The translations under genes and the position numbers were made by a program. The notes under the pieces were generated by a model that was not told where the DNA came from, ran no database searches, and saw only the letters and a list, made by a program, of their open reading frames with translations. This document shows positions 6,702 through 10,593 of a stretch of DNA of 10,593 nucleotides, piece by piece. Source of the stretch: Desulfocapsa sp. (GTDB lineage: Bacteria; Desulfobacterota; Desulfobulbia; Desulfobulbales; Desulfocapsaceae); the NCBI GenBank assembly GCA_020717935.1, contig DYDK01000042.1:1-10593 (forward strand), read 5' to 3'. Each line of letters opens with the position of its first letter. Position 1 is the stretch's first letter.

Positions 6702-7751
6702 ATGCGCTTCTCACTCATTTTTATGGTGGCATTGATGGCAGGACTTGGAAATCTATCGTCGGGAATGGCAGGTGAACAACGGGAAGTAGCCATTTTTGGC
6801 GGGGGGTGCTTCTGGTGTATGGAGCCTCCATTTACTGAGCTGGAAGGCGTCATCGAGGTGACTGCCGGATATACGGGTGGCACCAAAGCCACCGCCGATT
6901 ACCAGCAGGTCAGCAGTGGCCGTACGGATCATTATGAGGCGGTGCGGGTGGTCTATGATCCGGCAAAAATATCGTATCCCCAGATACTGGAGGTCTTCTG
7001 GCAACAGATTGATCCTACCGATGGCGGCGGCCAGTTTGTCGATCGTGGTTCCCAGTATAAAACTGCTATTTTTTATACCAATGAGCCACAACGGGAACTG
7101 GCGGAAAAATCCAAGGCCGCACTGGCAAGCTCTGGCCTGTTTTCTGCCCCCATTGCCACCCGAATTCTCCCCGTTGTCCCTTTTTATGAGGCTGAAGAAT
7201 ACCATCAAGACTATTATCGCAAGAATTACGGCCACTATATGGCGTATAAGGAAGGATCCGGTCGCAAGGCCTTTCAGGAAAAAATGTGGCCGGCAACCAG
7301 GAAAACTCCAAAAAAACAATATGTCCAACCATCTGATGAGGAACTGCGACGACGCCTGACCCCCCAGCAATACCTCGTGACCCGCCAAGCCGGAACCGAA
7401 GCCTCCTTTCATAATGAGTACTGGAACACCAAAGAAGCAGGCATTTATGTTGATGTTGCTTCTGGCGAACCCCTTTTCAGCTCACGAGACAAATTTGACT
7501 CAGGAACGGGGTGGCCCAGTTTTACGCGGCCTCTTGAGGAAAAAAATGTGGTTGAGAAAAAAGACAGAAGCCTTCTGAGCGAACGAACCGAGGTCAGAAG
7601 CAGTCACGGCGATTCGCATCTCGGTCATGTTTTTGATGATGGTCCAGCCCCGACTGGCCGTCGCTATTGCATCAACTCCGCCGCCCTGCGCTTTATTCCC
7701 CGCTCACGACTCAAAGAGGAAGGCTATGAGGAATATCTTGATGAGTTGTAA
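6702..7751 (+). CDS. msrAB: Exported bifunctional methionine sulfoxide reductase MsrA-MsrB
   Basis: The protein reduces both S- and R-methionine sulfoxide in damaged proteins. From ATG 6702 (GAAGGA just upstream; a TTG at 6690 is an alternative start) it has 349 residues. A signal peptide (about 1-24, [16 protein letters not shown]) points to the periplasm or an outer location. The MsrA domain (about 27-200) has GGGCFWCME with catalytic Cys36 and a second Cys39. The MsrB domain (about 215-345) has [19 protein letters not shown] and RRYCINSAA with catalytic Cys323. The protein contains only these three cysteines. The two CxxC zinc motifs of many MsrB enzymes are absent (YVDVASGEP takes their place), and Thr stands where many MsrBs carry the resolving Cys (SG-C-GWPSF). 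The electron donor is therefore probably another exported thiol protein; none is encoded here. It converges on dnaG. Confidence 0.93.
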   Translation: MRFSLIFMVALMAGLGNLSSGMAGEQREVAIFGGGCFWCMEPPFTELEGVIEVTAGYTGGTKATADYQQVSSGRTDHYEAVRVVYDPAKISYPQILEVFWQQIDPTDGGGQFVDRGSQYKTAIFYTNEPQRELAEKSKAALASSGLFSAPIATRILPVVPFYEAEEYHQDYYRKNYGHYMAYKEGSGRKAFQEKMWPATRKTPKKQYVQPSDEELRRRLTPQQYLVTRQAGTEASFHNEYWNTKEAGIYVDVASGEPLFSSRDKFDSGTGWPSFTRPLEEKNVVEKKDRSLLSERTEVRSSHGDSHLGHVFDDGPAPTGRRYCINSAALRFIPRSRLKEEGYEEYLDEL

Positions 7752-7803
7752 AGAACCCAAGTCCGGCTTCTCTTTCGCCCCGGATAGTGATGGTTTCTGG
7801 TGC

Positions 7804-7842
7804 GTGAGGGACTGTCCACAAATAACTTGGACAGGCTCTCAC
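7804..7842 (+). terminator. Stem-loop between convergent msrAB and dnaG, probable terminator
   Basis: Positions 7804-7817 (GTGAGGGACTGTCC) pair with 7829-7842 (GGACAGGCTCTCAC), giving a 14 bp stem with one G-U pair and one mismatch and an 11-base loop. A short T-rich stretch (GGTTTTCTT) follows on the plus strand. Its position, midway between the converging stops of msrAB (7751) and dnaG (7871), fits a shared terminator. Its left arm and loop also carry the GGGACTGTCCACAAATA motif seen at other gaps, so it may have originated from a repeat element. Confidence 0.55.
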
Positions 7843-7870
7843 GGTTTTCTTCTGTGAGAAGATAACGGCA

Positions 7871-9721
7871 TCAACGGGGCTGTTCTTTTAACACTTGCAG
7901 GTCGGCATCAACTTTTTGTTTTTGCTGCATCAGCTCACCCACATCACCTCCCGCATGTTCAGTGCGGAAAATCTCCATCTTCAACTCTTCAGAAATCCTT
8001 TGCAAGTTCCCTTGTTTCAGCCAGAGCAGAAGCTCGGCCAGTTCTTCTTCCGTCCCGCGATACAAATCGGCAGACGCAGACTGCAGAATTTGCTCCACGA
8101 ATGTTCGTTCTTCCCCTTCGGGCAGGGCAACAGGCAGGGCCTCGGGTTCAAATGATGGCTGAGAAGCATACAGGGCTTTGATTTGCAGAAAGACAACCTC
8201 GCCCACACTTCCTGCCAACTGTTGCCGAACTCCCGCCTCTTCCAATCGTGGAAAATGGACAGGATAGAGAATCATGTGGGTAATGAGTCGAATTTGGGTA
8301 TTGTTAAGCCGCAGAAAAACCTTTGTCTCTGCGGCACATTGCTGCGCCCTCTTCGCCTGCTGGGCCTGCTGCTTTATGGCCTCTGACGATGGGGCTGCCC
8401 CTGGCAGGTGGACCGCCAGCAGATTTTTGAACTCCTGTTTATCAAGCCCCAGCTTGTCGCTGAAATGAGAAATCACCATTGACCGCTGCATCGGATCGGC
8501 AGCGGCCTGCACCAGTGGCCGCAGTTCTTCAATGATCCGTCGTTTGCCATCGAGGGAAAGGCCGTGTTCTTCGATCAGCTTGTTCAAGGCAAACTCGGCC
8601 AAAGGAGTAGCTGAATCAAGCAATAGCTCCATTTTTTTCAGGCCCTGCTCCCGAATAAAGGTATCAGGATCGTGACCAGTCGGCAACAAGGCCACCCTGG
8701 CCCCCATCTGTTCGGCCAGAAAGAGAGGTACTGCCCGCACCGCGGCCTTGACTCCAGCGGCATCACCGTCAAAGAGAAGGATGGCGTTTTCGGCATAATG
8801 CCGCAGCATCTTCAACTGCGGACGGGTGAGCGCCGTGCCCAAAGGAGCCACCACATTGGGACAGCCATGCACCACCAGGGAGAGCATATCAAAATTGCCC
8901 TCCACCAGCACCACCCGCTGTCGTGAACGAATAGCCGCCGCCTGTTGAAAAAGCCCTAATAAGGAGCGACTTTTATCAAAAACCGGACTCTCAGGGGAAT
9001 TCATGTATTTAGGGGGTTGAAAACCCGAGGCGTTCACCTGCTTCTCATTATGAACAAGACGACCACCAAAGCCGCTGATCCGGCCACGGGTATCAAAAAT
9101 TGGAAAAAGAATCCGGTCCCGAAATTTATCATACGAGGCGCCATCATCCTTTTTCACTATCAGTCCCGCAGTCTCAGCCGCAATTTTCTCCTCGCCTTGC
9201 AGGCTGTTCCCCAAAAACTGACTGTTGTTCGGGGCGTATCCTATGTGAAATTTTTCCTGCATCTCCAAGGGAATGCCCCGTCGTTCCAGATAGGCCCTCG
9301 CATCGACTGCTCCTCTGTGATGGCGAAGGTACTCCCGATACAATGTGGCCGCCTTTGCATTCACAGCAAACAAGGCCTTTCGCACTTGTTCTTTCTTCTG
9401 CTCGGCTTGGGAATACTGTTTTTCCGGAAGTTCAATCTGATAGCGGGCCGCCAGGGTTTTCAAGGCGGTGGGAAAATCCATGTTATGATACTTCATGAGA
9501 AACGAGAAGACATTGCCGGACTCGCCACACCCAAAGCAGTGATACGCCTGATGCTGGGGGCTGACCGAAAACGAAGGGGTCTTTTCGCCATGAAAGGGAC
9601 AGAGTCCGAGAAAACGAGCTCCAGCCCGTTTGAGATCAACGACCTCACCAATGATCTGCACAATATCGGCCTGCTCTTTGACCAGGGCAGTGACGGAATC
9701 GCGTATTTCTGAATATCCCAT
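7871..9721 (-). CDS. dnaG: DNA primase DnaG
   Basis: DnaG synthesises RNA primers for chromosome replication. From ATG 9721 it has 616 residues, a normal length; a TTG at 9748 would add nine residues that do not look like DnaG, and the family usually starts close to the IVQIIGEVVDL segment. The CHC2-type zinc finger is complete: CPFH (Cys41, His44) and CFGC (Cys62, Cys65). The catalytic core follows, with FRDRILFPIFDTRGRISGFG at about 200, and TOPRIM motifs VLVEGNFD (Glu274) and LFDGDAAG (Asp318, Asp320), then the HDPDTFIRE motif. The last 200 or so residues form the less conserved helicase-binding region and are Gln/Lys-rich. It lies downstream of the lipoprotein gene on the same strand with an 87-base gap, and is not in the classical rpsU-dnaG-rpoD arrangement within this window (the left neighbour is convergent). 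Confidence 0.96.
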   Translation of the reverse strand: MGYSEIRDSVTALVKEQADIVQIIGEVVDLKRAGARFLGLCPFHGEKTPSFSVSPQHQAYHCFGCGESGNVFSFLMKYHNMDFPTALKTLAARYQIELPEKQYSQAEQKKEQVRKALFAVNAKAATLYREYLRHHRGAVDARAYLERRGIPLEMQEKFHIGYAPNNSQFLGNSLQGEEKIAAETAGLIVKKDDGASYDKFRDRILFPIFDTRGRISGFGGRLVHNEKQVNASGFQPPKYMNSPESPVFDKSRSLLGLFQQAAAIRSRQRVVLVEGNFDMLSLVVHGCPNVVAPLGTALTRPQLKMLRHYAENAILLFDGDAAGVKAAVRAVPLFLAEQMGARVALLPTGHDPDTFIREQGLKKMELLLDSATPLAEFALNKLIEEHGLSLDGKRRIIEELRPLVQAAADPMQRSMVISHFSDKLGLDKQEFKNLLAVHLPGAAPSSEAIKQQAQQAKRAQQCAAETKVFLRLNNTQIRLITHMILYPVHFPRLEEAGVRQQLAGSVGEVVFLQIKALYASQPSFEPEALPVALPEGEERTFVEQILQSASADLYRGTEEELAELLLWLKQGNLQRISEELKMEIFRTEHAGGDVGELMQQKQKVDADLQVLKEQPR

Positions 9722-9808
9722 AGCGCTGATAGAATTACAAAATGACAAACTTGAAGAGCAAGCCTTTCAAACAAAAAACGACCCGCAATACACCAGATCA
9801 GCCGACCA

Positions 9809-10384
9809 TCATCCGGTCTTGATCCGCACCTGTCGTGCCTTCTCGGGCTCTCCCAGTTCCAGATAGGCCTTTTCCATCAATTGCCAGTTCTGTTCCATGA
9901 GGTCATAGTCCTTGCCGGCCAGACTATTGGACTTGATACACAACTGCACCGCCTGACGATATTCTTTGCTCTCAAACTTCACCTGGGCCATTTCATGCCA
10001 TAAGCGGGCATTTCGTGGCTCCATACGCAAGGCCCTCTCCAAAGACATTTCAGCCTGACCCAACTGGCCGGACTGCCTGCTTTGGCGGGCACTGGCAAGA
10101 AGGGTTCCCGCTGCCTTGCCCTCTTGCGGCACCGGTATGGAAACACGGACGGGAGGAGATGCCAGATCAGGAGACACGACCGGCTCTGCAACCGGGGCGG
10201 GAACCGAAGGAAGTGGGGGGTGAAGAACAGGGGCGGGGAGCGGGCGGGCAACGGATTGACTGGGAAGATCAACAGGTCGTTTTTCCGCACACCCAGGAAC
10301 CAGGAGAACGAGGAGGAGAAAAAAACCATACCTGCCCAATGTCTGCCATACAGACCAATAATTTCTTTGTACTATCCTTTTCAT
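9809..10384 (-). CDS. TPR-containing lipoprotein
   Basis: The start is taken as the second of two adjacent ATGs (10384), with an AGAGAG purine tract about 6 bases upstream; ATG 10387 is equally possible. The 191-residue product begins with basic residues and a hydrophobic segment (about 18-30, GRYGFFLLLVLLVPGC) ending in a lipobox with Cys32, so it should be lipid-anchored and face the periplasm. Residues about 35-90 are a Pro/Val/Ala-rich linker (APVLHPPLPSVPAPVAEPVV). Residues about 90-185 contain two to three tetratricopeptide-like helical pairs (GQLGQAEMSLERALRMEP, EYRQAVQLC, GEPEKARQV). TPR lipoproteins act as protein-binding scaffolds in the envelope; the partner here is unknown. It may be co-transcribed with dnaG, but that is only inferred from strand and spacing. 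Confidence 0.8.
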   Translation of the reverse strand: MKRIVQRNYWSVWQTLGRYGFFLLLVLLVPGCAEKRPVDLPSQSVARPLPAPVLHPPLPSVPAPVAEPVVSPDLASPPVRVSIPVPQEGKAAGTLLASARQSRQSGQLGQAEMSLERALRMEPRNARLWHEMAQVKFESKEYRQAVQLCIKSNSLAGKDYDLMEQNWQLMEKAYLELGEPEKARQVRIKTG

Positions 10385-10430
10385 CATTGACTCTCTTAAA
10401 AAAGCGGTTGGACGCAAAAAATTCTGCCCA

Positions 10431-10593
10431 TTAGGGCCTGTCCACAAATATGTTGAACACGATTGCGCTCAGATGTGGGTTGGATGTGGTTGCGGCGATT
10501 GAACAGGTAAGCGAGCTTGCGAGACTCCGAAACCGCAATCATAGGAGCCTCTTGCAAAATGAAGATTTTCGTTCAAAATCGAGGCATGCGAAA
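10431..10593. repeat. Possible insertion-element end and non-coding tail
   Basis: TTAGGGCCTGTCCACAAATA begins at 10431, just upstream of the lipoprotein start region, and closely matches the ends of the 6570-6669 element and the 7804 hairpin. Beyond it, up to the window edge, I see no convincing gene. Small paired segments occur (TTGCGG near 10490 with CCGCAA near 10535, and GATTTT with AAAATC near 10563-10580). This may be the terminus of a larger mobile element extending past the window. Confidence 0.4.

Noticed and set aside
9017..9712. Long plus-strand reading frame of 231 residues opposite dnaG
   Set aside because: It is entirely antisense to a clear DnaG coding region with all its motifs, has low-complexity shadow composition and no ribosome-binding site.

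Overview
The window looks like a chromosomal stretch from a Gram-negative bacterium, probably a deltaproteobacterium (Desulfobacterota, Desulfobulbales-like). This lineage is inferred from protein style and gene mix (secreted MsrA-MsrB fusion, zinc-ribbon rhomboid, DUF1566 protein, GlgX, DnaG, TPR lipoprotein); no rRNA or other marker is present to prove it.

Layout. Positions 1 to about 3300 are an eroded accessory region. From left to right it holds: a roughly 240 bp AT-rich element with 27 bp inverted ends, nested inside a second 19 bp inverted repeat; the 5' part of a group II intron on the minus strand; a Fic/Doc-domain gene broken by an in-frame stop, a frameshift and the intron; an apparently intact rhomboid protease with an N-terminal zinc ribbon; a Phd/YefM-type antitoxin with a frameshift followed by a PIN-toxin tail; and a possible fragment of a HisF-like cyclase. 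Positions 3309 to 10384 hold mostly intact genes: a DUF1566 protein (minus), glgX (plus, divergent from it), msrAB (plus), then dnaG and a TPR lipoprotein (both minus, convergent with msrAB).

How the genes relate. There is no multi-gene pathway. glgX (glycogen debranching) and msrAB (methionine sulfoxide repair, exported) share a strand, but a 100 bp inverted-repeat element separates them. The lipoprotein gene precedes dnaG in the same direction with an 87 bp gap. A short terminal motif resembling AGGGNCTGTCCACAAATA recurs in three intergenic gaps (6570, 7806, 10431), suggesting a small dispersed repeat family.

I did not find a convincing undescribed defence or biosynthetic system. The most unusual items are the dispersed repeat family, the nested inverted-repeat element in the intron remnant, and the conserved-looking but unrecognised N-terminal domain fused to DUF1566. 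All coordinates and translations were worked out by eye; family assignments come from motif recognition, not from searches.
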